54,326 nt of DNA from Bacteriovoracaceae bacterium (GTDB lineage: Bacteria > Bdellovibrionota > Bacteriovoracia > Bacteriovoracales > Bacteriovoracaceae): contig JAGSHI010000008.1 of assembly GCA_023954635.1 (NCBI GenBank), forward strand, positions 1-54,326. Direction: 5' to 3'. Shown here piece after piece: positions 26,859-35,351 of this stretch; position 1 is the stretch's first letter; every line of letters starts with the position of its first letter. Below the pieces are notes generated by a model. It searched no databases. It was given only the letters and a program-made list of their open reading frames with translations, and was not told where the DNA came from. The position numbers were made by a program, and so were the translations under genes.

Positions 26859-27818
26859 CTAATCCCTGATCCTCTGTCCATCTATGATTCCTATATTTTT
26901 GTCATTATTTGAAAGAATGGAGGTGATTATTGCCATTCTCATGTGAATTGAATTTACGACTTGGTCATAACCCTTATAAAGATTCGACTTCATAAGGTCA
27001 CTACTAATTTCGATTCCAATATTAGCGGGGCCTGGGTGAAAAACGGGAACATTCTTATTCCACTTCTCAAGCCTTTCTTTATTAAGTCCATACTTATCAT
27101 GATATGTTTCATAGTGTTTGGTTTGATCTGTACCCGAGTGCCTTTCTTTTTGAATTCGTAGTGTATAAAGAAAATCACATCTTTTAACTGTAGACTCAAG
27201 ATCATTTGAAATTTCGATTGAATCATTGTCACTTGACTCAGGAACAAAACCTGAAGGGCCACAAAGAATTATTTTACACCCAAAAAGAGGAAGTAATTCC
27301 ATTAAGGAGTGACCGACTCTGGAATGGACACAATCACCGATGATGGCCATTGTTTTCCCTTCTAAGTCTATTCCTAACTCAGTCATCGTAAATAGATCGA
27401 GTAGGGCCTGTGTCGGATGTTGATTAGTTCCATCTCCACCATTAATTATTTTTATTGGAGCATTATTTTTGAACTCACTAAAATGATGACTTACTGATGT
27501 TCTAATGATGCAAAGGTCAACACCTTGAGAGTACAGTGTTAAAAGAGTTTCTTCGAGAGATTCGCCTTTCTTTAGACTTGAAGTTTCAGTGTTGAAGTCT
27601 AAGTAATGACAACCCAATTTTTTGATAGCAATTGCAAAAGAGTTTTTAGTTCTTGTGGAGTTTTCGAGAAAACTATTGGCCACAATTGGTATTCGGTTAG
27701 TGAAATCGCTTTTATCGTAAGATCTATCTTTATATTTTTTTGCGAGAATAAGAAGCCCTTCGATTTGATCTTTACTCAAGTCGCTAATGGCTTCAAAAAC
27801 AGAAGGAAAATTGTTCAT
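26859..27818 (-). CDS. pyrB: Aspartate carbamoyltransferase catalytic chain
   Basis: 319 residues. The carbamoyl-phosphate loop is ENSTRTKNSF (Ser54-Thr-Arg-Thr57), with the substrate-loop lysine in SSLKKGES (Lys83/Lys84) and HPTQALLDL as second signature. It condenses carbamoyl phosphate from the downstream fused synthetase with aspartate. No pyrI regulatory-chain gene is adjacent, and no dihydroorotase gene is in the operon. AAGG lies 6 nt before the ATG. The leader contains a GGCC-AAAC-GGCC hairpin (27835-27846), too short to call an attenuator. Confidence 0.95.
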   Translation of the reverse strand: MNNFPSVFEAISDLSKDQIEGLLILAKKYKDRSYDKSDFTNRIPIVANSFLENSTRTKNSFAIAIKKLGCHYLDFNTETSSLKKGESLEETLLTLYSQGVDLCIIRTSVSHHFSEFKNNAPIKIINGGDGTNQHPTQALLDLFTMTELGIDLEGKTMAIIGDCVHSRVGHSLMELLPLFGCKIILCGPSGFVPESSDNDSIEISNDLESTVKRCDFLYTLRIQKERHSGTDQTKHYETYHDKYGLNKERLEKWNKNVPVFHPGPANIGIEISSDLMKSNLYKGYDQVVNSIHMRMAIITSILSNNDKNIGIIDGQRIRD

Positions 27819-27904
27819 CTCAACCTTTTTCCCGGGCCGTTTGGCCTTTGAAATATGCTTCGAGATAGTCTAAAACAGAGTAAACAATTTGGAAATAGTT
27901 ATTT

Positions 27905-28924
27905 ATGAAAGAGACATACCTGAATGATTCAGCAAGTCAAAAAGAGGCCTTGATAAATGAGTTCAAAGGTAACCTTTTTGAGTACCTAGTAGGACACCAA
28001 TTAGCTCGAAGCTTACAGATTGAATCTAAATTTATTCAATCCTTTGGCGGCGAGTTAAGAACTCGTCTAAGCGAATACGAATCTTGGATTAGAGTTCATG
28101 ACAATGATTTGATTTTAGAACTTCCAAAACTAGCCTCTGAAACAGCTAATAATTTATTAGGAAAACTGGAATCAAAAAAAATTGAAAATGTTCTTGTGAT
28201 GGGAAAATCTGGTTCTGCTGGAGGAAATGATAATTTCAAAGAGGCAGACATATTACTTTTAATGAAGGATAAGTCGGTAAAACCTGTGTCTTTAAAACTC
28301 TGCAAGGCCAATAGTTTTGTAAATACAAAAAGTGCCGGAGTAAAAAGTTTTATCTCTAAATACTTTTCATCTTTTAATGAGTCTTCTCAATTTCAAAAAG
28401 AGCTAAATGACTTGTTAACTCTTTGCTATACAGATATGGCCAGTCAGTTACATTCTATGGCCTCTCTGCCATTTAATGGTGGATTTGATCAGTCATGGAC
28501 ACAGGCCGGTCTTACTGAACTTCCCGGTCAACTTGAACCTCACATGAATGAAGTTGTGATTAAAAGTTATCGACCAGTAATTTCTAAAATAAGAGAAATC
28601 TTATTGATACTTCAAGAATCAGATTCGGAGCTATTTATTAAAAGCTTAAGACCATTGATCGGGATAGGTAAAGAAGAGATGCTACAGGCAACTTGTTATC
28701 ACTCTGTTGTTAAGGGAAAGAAGTATCAGTTTCACTCTTTTGACTATTTTGATTCTTTTCTATTAGATAAAGAAGTTAGAGATATCACAATCGGTGAACA
28801 AAGACCTGAGGTTTCGTCTTTTGAAATTAAGTTAGGTGAACTTTTGTTACAAATTAGAGTAAAACCTATGAATAAGTTCACTTCTGAAGCCTATAAAATT
28901 AACTGTTCAATAAAAAAGCATTAA
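27905..28924 (+). CDS. Unrecognised protein, possible PD-(D/E)xK nuclease-like
   Basis: 339 residues, no signal peptide, divergent from pyrB with 86 bp between starts. I do not recognise a family with certainty. A pattern typical of restriction-type folds is present: an N-terminal helix with Glu26 (FKGNLFEYLVG), then Asp115 in EADILLLM and, 13-16 residues on, VSLK (Lys131), followed by TKSAGVKSF. This is the spacing of D...(D/E/S)xK cores. The site is imperfect (Ser129 where D/E is usual), so activity is uncertain. No methyltransferase is adjacent; the nearest is 22 kb away. Confidence 0.6.
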   Translation: MKETYLNDSASQKEALINEFKGNLFEYLVGHQLARSLQIESKFIQSFGGELRTRLSEYESWIRVHDNDLILELPKLASETANNLLGKLESKKIENVLVMGKSGSAGGNDNFKEADILLLMKDKSVKPVSLKLCKANSFVNTKSAGVKSFISKYFSSFNESSQFQKELNDLLTLCYTDMASQLHSMASLPFNGGFDQSWTQAGLTELPGQLEPHMNEVVIKSYRPVISKIREILLILQESDSELFIKSLRPLIGIGKEEMLQATCYHSVVKGKKYQFHSFDYFDSFLLDKEVRDITIGEQRPEVSSFEIKLGELLLQIRVKPMNKFTSEAYKINCSIKKH

Positions 28925-28959
28925 GTGACAAATATCCTTATAGAGGATAAGCTCATCAA

Positions 28960-29865
28960 ATGTTAGGAATAAATTTTCAAAATTGTTCTTTAGAATTTGA
29001 AAAACTAATTCTAAGAGAATTTAAGGATCACGAAACAAGTGTTGGTGGGGTTCTTACTTTTTCAAACCATGAGGAAGTCTATTTTTCATTTGCTTTTGTG
29101 AAACATGAAATAAGACAAGCAAAGTCTAGTATCCACTTTATTCGTTTTAATGAAAAAGAAAGTTCAGATCTAGAGTTAGATAGTAAGTCTGTTCTTCAAG
29201 ATAGAAATAATTTTAGAGAATCTTGGACTTACTCTGGGATTAGCTTCACTCCATCTGGAGCAGAGCCAACTGGACCAGAAGAAGGCGCCATTGGGGTTCC
29301 TCTTGTTTGGTATAAGACTGAGTGCTCTACACAATCTTTTTCTAAGGCCCTCTTTTTAGATAGGGACGGTGTGATTAATGTCGATAAATCGTACGTCAGT
29401 AAGTACGAAGATATAGAATGGGTCCCTGGGATAGTAGATTTAATCCAAAGTGCTAATCAAAAAAAATTAGAAGTGATTGTTCTCACTAACCAAAGTGGTG
29501 TTGCTAGAGGGTACTATGAAGAAGAGGATGTACTCAATCTTCATAAGCAAATGGATAAATGGCTTAAAGAGAAAAAAGCTATCGTGAAGTCTTGGAAGTA
29601 CTCTCTTTTTCACAATAAAGGTGAAGTTCAAAATTTAAAATGTAATAGTTATTTTCGAAAACCCTGGCCAGGGATGATGCTTCAAGCTGCTTCTGAACAT
29701 AACATAGAGCTAATAGGTAGTTATATGATTGGTGATAAAGTAAGTGATGTCTTATACATCTCAGGTCCAAATTTCTATCTCTTTAAGGGAAATTACGACC
29801 TCCAAGGTACAGACGCACCGGTTCATGATGACCTTTGTAAGATCATTCCACTTTTAGAGGCTTGA
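28960..29865 (+). CDS. HAD-IIIA phosphatase with unknown N-terminal domain
   Basis: 301 residues. The C-terminal 175 residues are a GmhB/HisB-N-type HAD phosphatase: FLDRDGVIN (Asp134, Asp136), VLTNQSGVARG, FRKPWPGM and MIGDKVSD. These enzymes dephosphorylate heptose-1,7-bisphosphate or histidinol phosphate. The zinc-binding cysteine cluster of GmhB is reduced to a single Cys. The first 125 residues are a domain I do not recognise (beta-rich, VYFSFAFVKHEI), unusual for this family. The Shine-Dalgarno AGGA is in the arm of a small hairpin (28933-28949). Confidence 0.8.
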   Translation: MLGINFQNCSLEFEKLILREFKDHETSVGGVLTFSNHEEVYFSFAFVKHEIRQAKSSIHFIRFNEKESSDLELDSKSVLQDRNNFRESWTYSGISFTPSGAEPTGPEEGAIGVPLVWYKTECSTQSFSKALFLDRDGVINVDKSYVSKYEDIEWVPGIVDLIQSANQKKLEVIVLTNQSGVARGYYEEEDVLNLHKQMDKWLKEKKAIVKSWKYSLFHNKGEVQNLKCNSYFRKPWPGMMLQAASEHNIELIGSYMIGDKVSDVLYISGPNFYLFKGNYDLQGTDAPVHDDLCKIIPLLEA

Positions 29866-29919
29866 TTTTCCATACACATATAGAGATTATTTACATCGAA
29901 CTATTTCAAGGAAGAAGTA

Positions 29920-30261
29920 TTGAAAACTTTATTATGTGCAGTAGCAGTATTTATGAGTCTCAGTTTAAATGCGAGAGACCTCACACCTAAAGAACAACTA
30001 GTTCTTTTGCCACTTCCTAAAACCATGTCAGTAAAAAACTTTATGGAAAAGTCTATCGTTGTAGAAGACTTATCTTTTAAAGACTATTTTGCCTTTCAAT
30101 TACTCAAAAAAAGCTGTCTTCCATTAGAGTTACTTTTAGATACTATAAATAAAAAAGAAGAAACTTTTCCAGATCAAGCATCAAAAATCGTAACTAGTTA
30201 TCAAATATGTTCTGAAGGCTCACTTGGTCTTGGCCATTTATTTGTGAAACAACAGGACTAA
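29920..30261 (+). CDS. Small secreted protein
   Basis: 113 residues starting at a TTG with AAGGAAG upstream. The signal peptide ends near LNA. The mature part contains two cysteines that could form one disulfide (SCLPL, QICSEG) and many Leu/Lys residues. No family recognised. It stands alone between the phosphatase and the large secreted protein at 30386. Confidence 0.65.
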   Translation: MKTLLCAVAVFMSLSLNARDLTPKEQLVLLPLPKTMSVKNFMEKSIVVEDLSFKDYFAFQLLKKSCLPLELLLDTINKKEETFPDQASKIVTSYQICSEGSLGLGHLFVKQQD

Positions 30262-30276
30262 TTTACTGATATCTCG

Positions 30277-30289
30277 TTAACTGCTCTGT
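30277..30289 (+). repeat. 13-bp motif shared with 45637-45649
   Basis: TTAACTGCTCTGT lies 97 bp before the secreted-protein gene at 30386. The identical 13-mer recurs at 45637-45649 upstream of the cytochrome genes. Possible shared regulatory site. Confidence 0.3.
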
Positions 30290-30385
30290 TTAATGGTCTG
30301 TAAGTATTACACCTCTAATTGAGATAAATCCCGAAATTTATTAAACTCATGACGTTTAAAATACATTTGAAAAAGGAAAGCGTTC

Positions 30386-32467
30386 ATGAAAATGCGAAAG
30401 TTGTCTTCTGCTATTTGCAGTGTTGTTGTTCTTCAAAGTCTACTCTCTCCTGCTCTTTTTGCTGCTGATTCAATTGATTTATCTCAAATTGAAGCGAAGC
30501 TGCCTGTTACAGGGATGAGTTCAGACTCGCAAACGTCTATTGATGCTTTATTTTCTTCTTATAAACCTTATAGAGAAAAACCAAAGGCATGCCCTTTAGA
30601 GTCAAATAATCATAAAGAGATACTTTCTAAAATTGAAAATATACGAAACCTTTTTAAAGACAACTGTATGGATCAAGATCAGGCCCGTTTAGATGCTCTT
30701 TTGACAGGTGCTCAGGATATTCAGACAAGCTTAAATGATATGGGAGTTGCAGCTGATGATAATGATACTGTTAATTCCCTTGTGAATGGTGACATTCCTA
30801 CCGGTGATGGAAGTTCTGTCAGTGGGACTCAAATAGCCTCAGTATTTAACAACATTAATAACATTTTTTTGAATGGTAAATGTAAGCTTAATAAAGGTTC
30901 ATTTCTAGAGCAGACAGCAGACATTATTCAAAGCTTTGCCCAAATGGGTTTACTTGTACCAAACTCAAATGGACTAGTTATAGCGGGAGGAGGTTTAGCA
31001 CTTTCTTCTATATTAAAGGCCATCGATAGCATCTTCTCTGATCGATTTAATTTCGAAGAAATAAAAGATAGACAGACATTTATCAAACTTAACTGTGCCT
31101 TTTATGACCTTAGACAAGACATTCAAAACGCTGGTCTTATGGACGTTGGAACTGATCAACATGATGAAGACCTTAAAAAAGTTAAAGATTTGGTTAAAAA
31201 AGTTGAAGCTAAAATTAAAGCAGTAACTACGAATAAAACTAATATTGAAAAATCAATTGAAAAGGCTAAGGGCGAACATATTGAAAAAACATTGGATGGA
31301 CTTGCTCCTCTTGAGGGAAGCTTGAAAAAAGCTCTTTCAAGTGTTCAAGCTCCTGTAGCAGATACAAATGGTGTTCCTGCAACAACAATTAAATTAAAAA
31401 CTATTAACAGTCTTGCAAGACTCTATATGACAATGAAGGTTCAATTAGAGTCTTATTTCGATAGTGGGTTAAACTCGATTCCAATAATGGATAATATGCT
31501 GAAACAAGAGCTTTCTAAACTTGATTTTGCTGTTAACAGTTATCAGTTCGAAACATTAATTAAAATGGATGTAAAAGAATTTAATAGTACTTTTAGAGCA
31601 AATCTGTTGTTTCATTTTGAGAGAGTTCTAGGAGACATTTCAGCAAGTAGAGATGTCATTACAAAGAAATGGATGAAAGAAACTCTAATTCATGGAAAAG
31701 ATATTGCTACCTATCTAAAAGATATGACCAAAAGAGTTTCTGAAACTCAAAAGAAACTAACAGCATCACAAAAGTCTTTAACGGTAACAGGTACAAGATT
31801 ATCAAGAGCATTAGGAGAAGCTGATTTTTCTAGCTCTGATGATGGATCTGAAAATGTTGTAAACATCCTCTCTCAATATGAAGATATTGCCTCACAAGTA
31901 TACGGTAAGTGGGGATATGAATTTATGGACTACACAACTCAAACTGCAGTTAAAAAAGACAAAGACTTTAAGAAAAAATTCAAGAAGTTTGCAGATAATC
32001 ATTTAGACAGAGTTGTTCTTGATAATGGAAGAACAGAGTACCTAGTTAGGCACCCTTCTGAACTCAGTGAACTTAGAATAATGTTTGCTTGTCAGGATGC
32101 AATGCCATTTAGAAGAGTTTATAAATATGCAGATGGTTTAGTCCAACAGGGGTACGATTTTATTGAAACTAATAAGAGATTATTCCATGCTGATGTTCCA
32201 AATGGGCTTTTCGGAATTAGGTCTAAGTTTAGACTCCTTCAAATGCATCATAAGTCTAGTATCTACGCTAAAAAGCTTATTGCAGGGAGTGCTGTGACAC
32301 CTTCTCAATATGAAAGATATATTGAAGGGCATTATGGTACTAAACGAAAGAAATACTTAGGTGCTGTAATGATTGGAGTAAATAACTCTCGCGCTAAAGC
32401 AGGAGTACTTCAAAAGCTAATTGAGGCCTATCAATGTGATAAAGTAACTATGGAAGAAACAAACTAA
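30386..32467 (+). CDS. Large secreted protein, probably helical
   Basis: 693 residues with a signal peptide ending at about AFA (residues 1-27) and a good AAAGGA 8 nt before the ATG. The mature protein is mostly helix-forming with coiled-coil stretches (DEDLKKVKDLVKKVEAKIKAV; KRVSETQKKLTASQKSL). It has paired cysteines in the N-terminal part (Cys at about 70, 95, 165, 238) and two near the C-terminus. No known family or active site is visible. It is followed by a clear terminator, so it is probably a single-gene transcript. Confidence 0.8.
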   Translation: MKMRKLSSAICSVVVLQSLLSPALFAADSIDLSQIEAKLPVTGMSSDSQTSIDALFSSYKPYREKPKACPLESNNHKEILSKIENIRNLFKDNCMDQDQARLDALLTGAQDIQTSLNDMGVAADDNDTVNSLVNGDIPTGDGSSVSGTQIASVFNNINNIFLNGKCKLNKGSFLEQTADIIQSFAQMGLLVPNSNGLVIAGGGLALSSILKAIDSIFSDRFNFEEIKDRQTFIKLNCAFYDLRQDIQNAGLMDVGTDQHDEDLKKVKDLVKKVEAKIKAVTTNKTNIEKSIEKAKGEHIEKTLDGLAPLEGSLKKALSSVQAPVADTNGVPATTIKLKTINSLARLYMTMKVQLESYFDSGLNSIPIMDNMLKQELSKLDFAVNSYQFETLIKMDVKEFNSTFRANLLFHFERVLGDISASRDVITKKWMKETLIHGKDIATYLKDMTKRVSETQKKLTASQKSLTVTGTRLSRALGEADFSSSDDGSENVVNILSQYEDIASQVYGKWGYEFMDYTTQTAVKKDKDFKKKFKKFADNHLDRVVLDNGRTEYLVRHPSELSELRIMFACQDAMPFRRVYKYADGLVQQGYDFIETNKRLFHADVPNGLFGIRSKFRLLQMHHKSSIYAKKLIAGSAVTPSQYERYIEGHYGTKRKKYLGAVMIGVNNSRAKAGVLQKLIEAYQCDKVTMEETN

Positions 32468-32478
32468 TATAAGACATG

Positions 32479-32508
32479 GGCCGCATTTATTTGCGGCCTT
32501 CTTATTTT
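32479..32508 (+). terminator. Rho-independent terminator
   Basis: GGCCGCA (32479-32485) pairs with TGCGGCC (32492-32498) around a 6-nt loop and is followed by a T-rich run. It terminates the gene ending at 32467. Confidence 0.88.
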
Positions 32509-32524
32509 TCTTCTATTGTTAATT

Positions 32525-34162
32525 ATGCACAAAAAAAATCACTTCGATATTTTAGTTATAGGTTCTGGCTTTGGTGGTTCAGTATCAGCTATGCGATTGG
32601 CCCAGAAAGGTTATAACGTTTGTATTCTTGAAATGGGGAAAGAATACTCAGACGATGATTTTCCCAAAACAAATTGGAACTTAAAAAAATATCTCTGGGC
32701 ACCGTTTATACGTTGTTTTGGTATCCAAAAAATCACACTATTGAATAAAGTCATGGTATTGCACGGGACTGGTGTAGGGGGAGGGAGCCTTGTTTATGCT
32801 AATACACTCCTAAAACCTGAGAACAAAATATTTGAATCTTCTAGTTGGCCTAAAGGTACTGATTGGAAAGAAGAATTAGAAGATCCCTTCATACAAGCAA
32901 ATAAAATGCTAGGAAATACTACAAATAAAAAATTTCATCAAAATGAAAATTTAATTAAATCATTAGGAGAAAAGCTTAATTGTTCAGAAACATTTAAGCC
33001 TACTACTGTTGGAGTATATTTCGGGTCTGGTAACAAAACTGGTGAAGAAGTAGAAGACCCTTACTTTAGTTCGGAAGGCCCATCAAGATCGGAGTGCACG
33101 GAATGTGGTGGTTGTATGATTGGCTGCCGGGTAGGGGCAAAAAATACTTTGGTCAAAAACTATCTCTATTTTGCAAGGAAATGGGGGGCCAAAGTTCTTC
33201 CCGAAACTAAAGTCACAAAAATAATTAATAACAATGAAAACAACTTCGAAGTTCATACTGTTTCTAGTACTTCATTTATAAATAAGAAAAGAAAAATATA
33301 TTCAGCAGAAAGAGTCATTTTAAGCGCGGGCGTAATGGGGACAATGAAAATACTCCTTGATTCTAAGTTTAAACATAAAACTTTAGACAAAATTTCCGAT
33401 TGCCTTGGAGACAGTGTTAGGACAAACGGTGAAAGTCTACTCGGGTCTGTCAGCTATAAGAACCAAGGTGGAATGGATAAGGGAATAGCTATTGGAGCTC
33501 AGATTAAGCCAAACGATCATACAAAAATAGAGGGGGTGAGATATCCTTCAGGTTCAGATTTTATGAAATTTTTGGCCATACCATTAACCGGTAATGGTAA
33601 TTGGTTTTTAAGACCAATTAAAATGATTTTTAGCTTTATGACTTCTTTTCCAAATTACATGAGAATTCTTTTTCATAAAGATTGGGCCGCCAATTCAATA
33701 ATCCTTTTAGTGATGCAAAGCTTAGAAACGAAAATGAAACTAAAGCTTGGAAGAAGTCCATTTACATTATTTCGAAAAGATCTAGTAGGTGACTTCAAAG
33801 GACATGAACCGCCTCCTTCATACATTCCGATAGCACAGAAAAGTGTGGAGATAGTAGCTGAGGAAATGGACGGTATGCCTCTAAATGTTGCTTTTGAGGC
33901 CGGGCTTGGAATACCTGCTACTGCTCATATTTTAGGTGGAGCAATCATTGGAGATAATAGCAAAACAGGAGTTGTTGATTCTAATCATCAAGTTTTTGGG
34001 CATCCAGGGCTTTATGTAATGGATGGGAGTGTCGTTCCTTCAAACTTAGCGGTTAATCCTTCCTTAACAATTACAGCTTTGGCGGAAAGAATGGCATCTA
34101 AATTTCCCCTAAATTGCTCTGTTGAGGAATTTCAACAAAGAAAAATCAAATTTTCACATTGA
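32525..34162 (+). CDS. GMC-type FAD oxidoreductase, cholesterol-oxidase-like
   Basis: 545 residues, no signal peptide. FAD-binding Rossmann motif VIGSGFGGS (11-19), HGTGVGGGSLVYAN, a cysteine-rich segment CTECGGCMIGC (about 190-200), and a C-terminal TAHILGGAIIG with NPSLTITALAE, the usual His/Asn active-site zone. GMC enzymes oxidise alcohols, including sterols. The cysteine motif is typical of the bacterial ChoD/Rv3409c-like branch. ATG at 32525 is chosen over a TTG at 32516. It has no Shine-Dalgarno; a TATTGT ends 5 nt upstream, perhaps another leaderless start. Confidence 0.85.
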   Translation: MHKKNHFDILVIGSGFGGSVSAMRLAQKGYNVCILEMGKEYSDDDFPKTNWNLKKYLWAPFIRCFGIQKITLLNKVMVLHGTGVGGGSLVYANTLLKPENKIFESSSWPKGTDWKEELEDPFIQANKMLGNTTNKKFHQNENLIKSLGEKLNCSETFKPTTVGVYFGSGNKTGEEVEDPYFSSEGPSRSECTECGGCMIGCRVGAKNTLVKNYLYFARKWGAKVLPETKVTKIINNNENNFEVHTVSSTSFINKKRKIYSAERVILSAGVMGTMKILLDSKFKHKTLDKISDCLGDSVRTNGESLLGSVSYKNQGGMDKGIAIGAQIKPNDHTKIEGVRYPSGSDFMKFLAIPLTGNGNWFLRPIKMIFSFMTSFPNYMRILFHKDWAANSIILLVMQSLETKMKLKLGRSPFTLFRKDLVGDFKGHEPPPSYIPIAQKSVEIVAEEMDGMPLNVAFEAGLGIPATAHILGGAIIGDNSKTGVVDSNHQVFGHPGLYVMDGSVVPSNLAVNPSLTITALAERMASKFPLNCSVEEFQQRKIKFSH

Positions 34163-34222
34163 ATACTGCAAAGCATCTTATTTTTCACGGATAACTGACT
34201 ATAATAGTGGAGAGGAATAAAT

Positions 34223-35218
34223 ATGCCAAAAAAACTATTACTTACTAGTCTCATCAGTTTAATTTCAATCGCACTCCTTTTGTTAATCACTTGGATGATC
34301 ATAGTCCCACGAAGTGATATACAGAAATTAGAAAAAGGTTATGTTGAAGTTACTTATGAGAATAAAAAGGTTGAATATAAAATAACAGATAAAAAGCCAT
34401 CTTCTTGGATTGTGTTAACTGACATTCCAAAAAGTGCTTATCAAGCTATTGTGATTAGTGAAGACTGGGCATTTTTTGAACATGAAGGTGTAGATGTCAA
34501 TCAACTTAAAAAGGCCACTTTAGACTCCGTTTCTGGAAAAAGAACAAGAGGTGCTAGTACAATTAGTCAGCAAGTGGTTAAAAATTTATTTTTAACACCA
34601 GAAAAAACGATGAGTCGTAAATTAAAAGAAGTTTTAATCACACTCTATTTAGAACAAAACGTCTCTAAAACTAAAATCTTAGAAATCTACTTAAACATTA
34701 TAGAATACGGTGAAGGTCTATACGGAATTGAAAATGCCTCAAGACATTACTTCAAGAAAAGTTCATCAAAACTTACAGTGAGGGAGGGCGCGTTCCTTGC
34801 AATGCTACTGCCTAATCCTAAAAGACATGCAGAAAGCTTTAGAAAAAAAGAACTAACTCCTTTTGCTCAAAAGATTGTTAATAATATATTAAAAAAAATG
34901 AAGATGGCGCACTTCTTAACTAAAGAACAATTTGCTAAAGAAAGTAAAGGAAGGTTCTCTTGGGAGAAAAGGTCAACTCAGAATAGTGGTTTTAATGAAC
35001 AAGGTTTAGAGGGGGATTCAAAAACTATTCATGAAAAGCTCAGAGATAATCTAGAAAATACAACAGATAAAATTAAAAAGAACCTTCCCCCAGGTGAAAC
35101 CTTTGAAAAAAAATATAAAGAAGATAGAGACACTTTAATTGGTGATGAACCAGATTATGATCCAGATGCCTTAATAGAGGACGAATCCGGACTAGAAGAA
35201 GAATTTCGAGTTGATTGA
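34223..35218 (+). CDS. mtgA: Monofunctional peptidoglycan glycosyltransferase (GT51)
   Basis: 331 residues: one N-terminal membrane helix (5-29), then a GT51 domain with catalytic Glu80 in SEDWAFFEHEGVD, the RGASTISQQVVKNLFL motif, and RKLKEVLITLYLE. It polymerises lipid II into glycan strands on the outer face of the inner membrane. There is no transpeptidase domain. Beyond the usual end at about residue 225, this protein has a charged tail of about 100 residues ending in an acidic DYDPDALIEDESG stretch, unlike standard MtgA. A hairpin follows the stop. Confidence 0.92.
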   Translation: MPKKLLLTSLISLISIALLLLITWMIIVPRSDIQKLEKGYVEVTYENKKVEYKITDKKPSSWIVLTDIPKSAYQAIVISEDWAFFEHEGVDVNQLKKATLDSVSGKRTRGASTISQQVVKNLFLTPEKTMSRKLKEVLITLYLEQNVSKTKILEIYLNIIEYGEGLYGIENASRHYFKKSSSKLTVREGAFLAMLLPNPKRHAESFRKKELTPFAQKIVNNILKKMKMAHFLTKEQFAKESKGRFSWEKRSTQNSGFNEQGLEGDSKTIHEKLRDNLENTTDKIKKNLPPGETFEKKYKEDRDTLIGDEPDYDPDALIEDESGLEEEFRVD

Positions 35219-35239
35219 GCTGTCTAATCTTTAGACGGC
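35219..35239 (+). terminator. Stem-loop directly after mtgA
   Basis: GCTGTCTAA (35219-35227) pairs with TTAGACGGC (35231-35239) with one G-T wobble and a 3-nt loop, starting at the base after the stop codon. No T tract follows, so it is an mRNA-stabilising or weak termination hairpin rather than a textbook terminator. Confidence 0.4.
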
Positions 35240-35298
35240 CGAAGTTAATCTCACTTAAGCTCCTTATTTAACACCCTGAAAATCTATTCACCTATAGC

Positions 35299-35315
35299 TT
35301 GGCATCCCTTTTGTA
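35299..35315 (+). promoter_or_regulatory. Weak sigma54-like promoter candidate
   Basis: TTGGCA-TCCCT-TTTGTA keeps the GG and a G at -24/-12 spacing, but the -12 element reads GT instead of GC. It lies 37 bp before the giant secreted-protein gene. GTACC-N7-GGTAC (35312-35328) overlaps it as an inverted repeat. Confidence 0.2.
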
Positions 35316-35351
35316 CCTATAGAAGGTACTTATTAAAACATGGGATAACTT

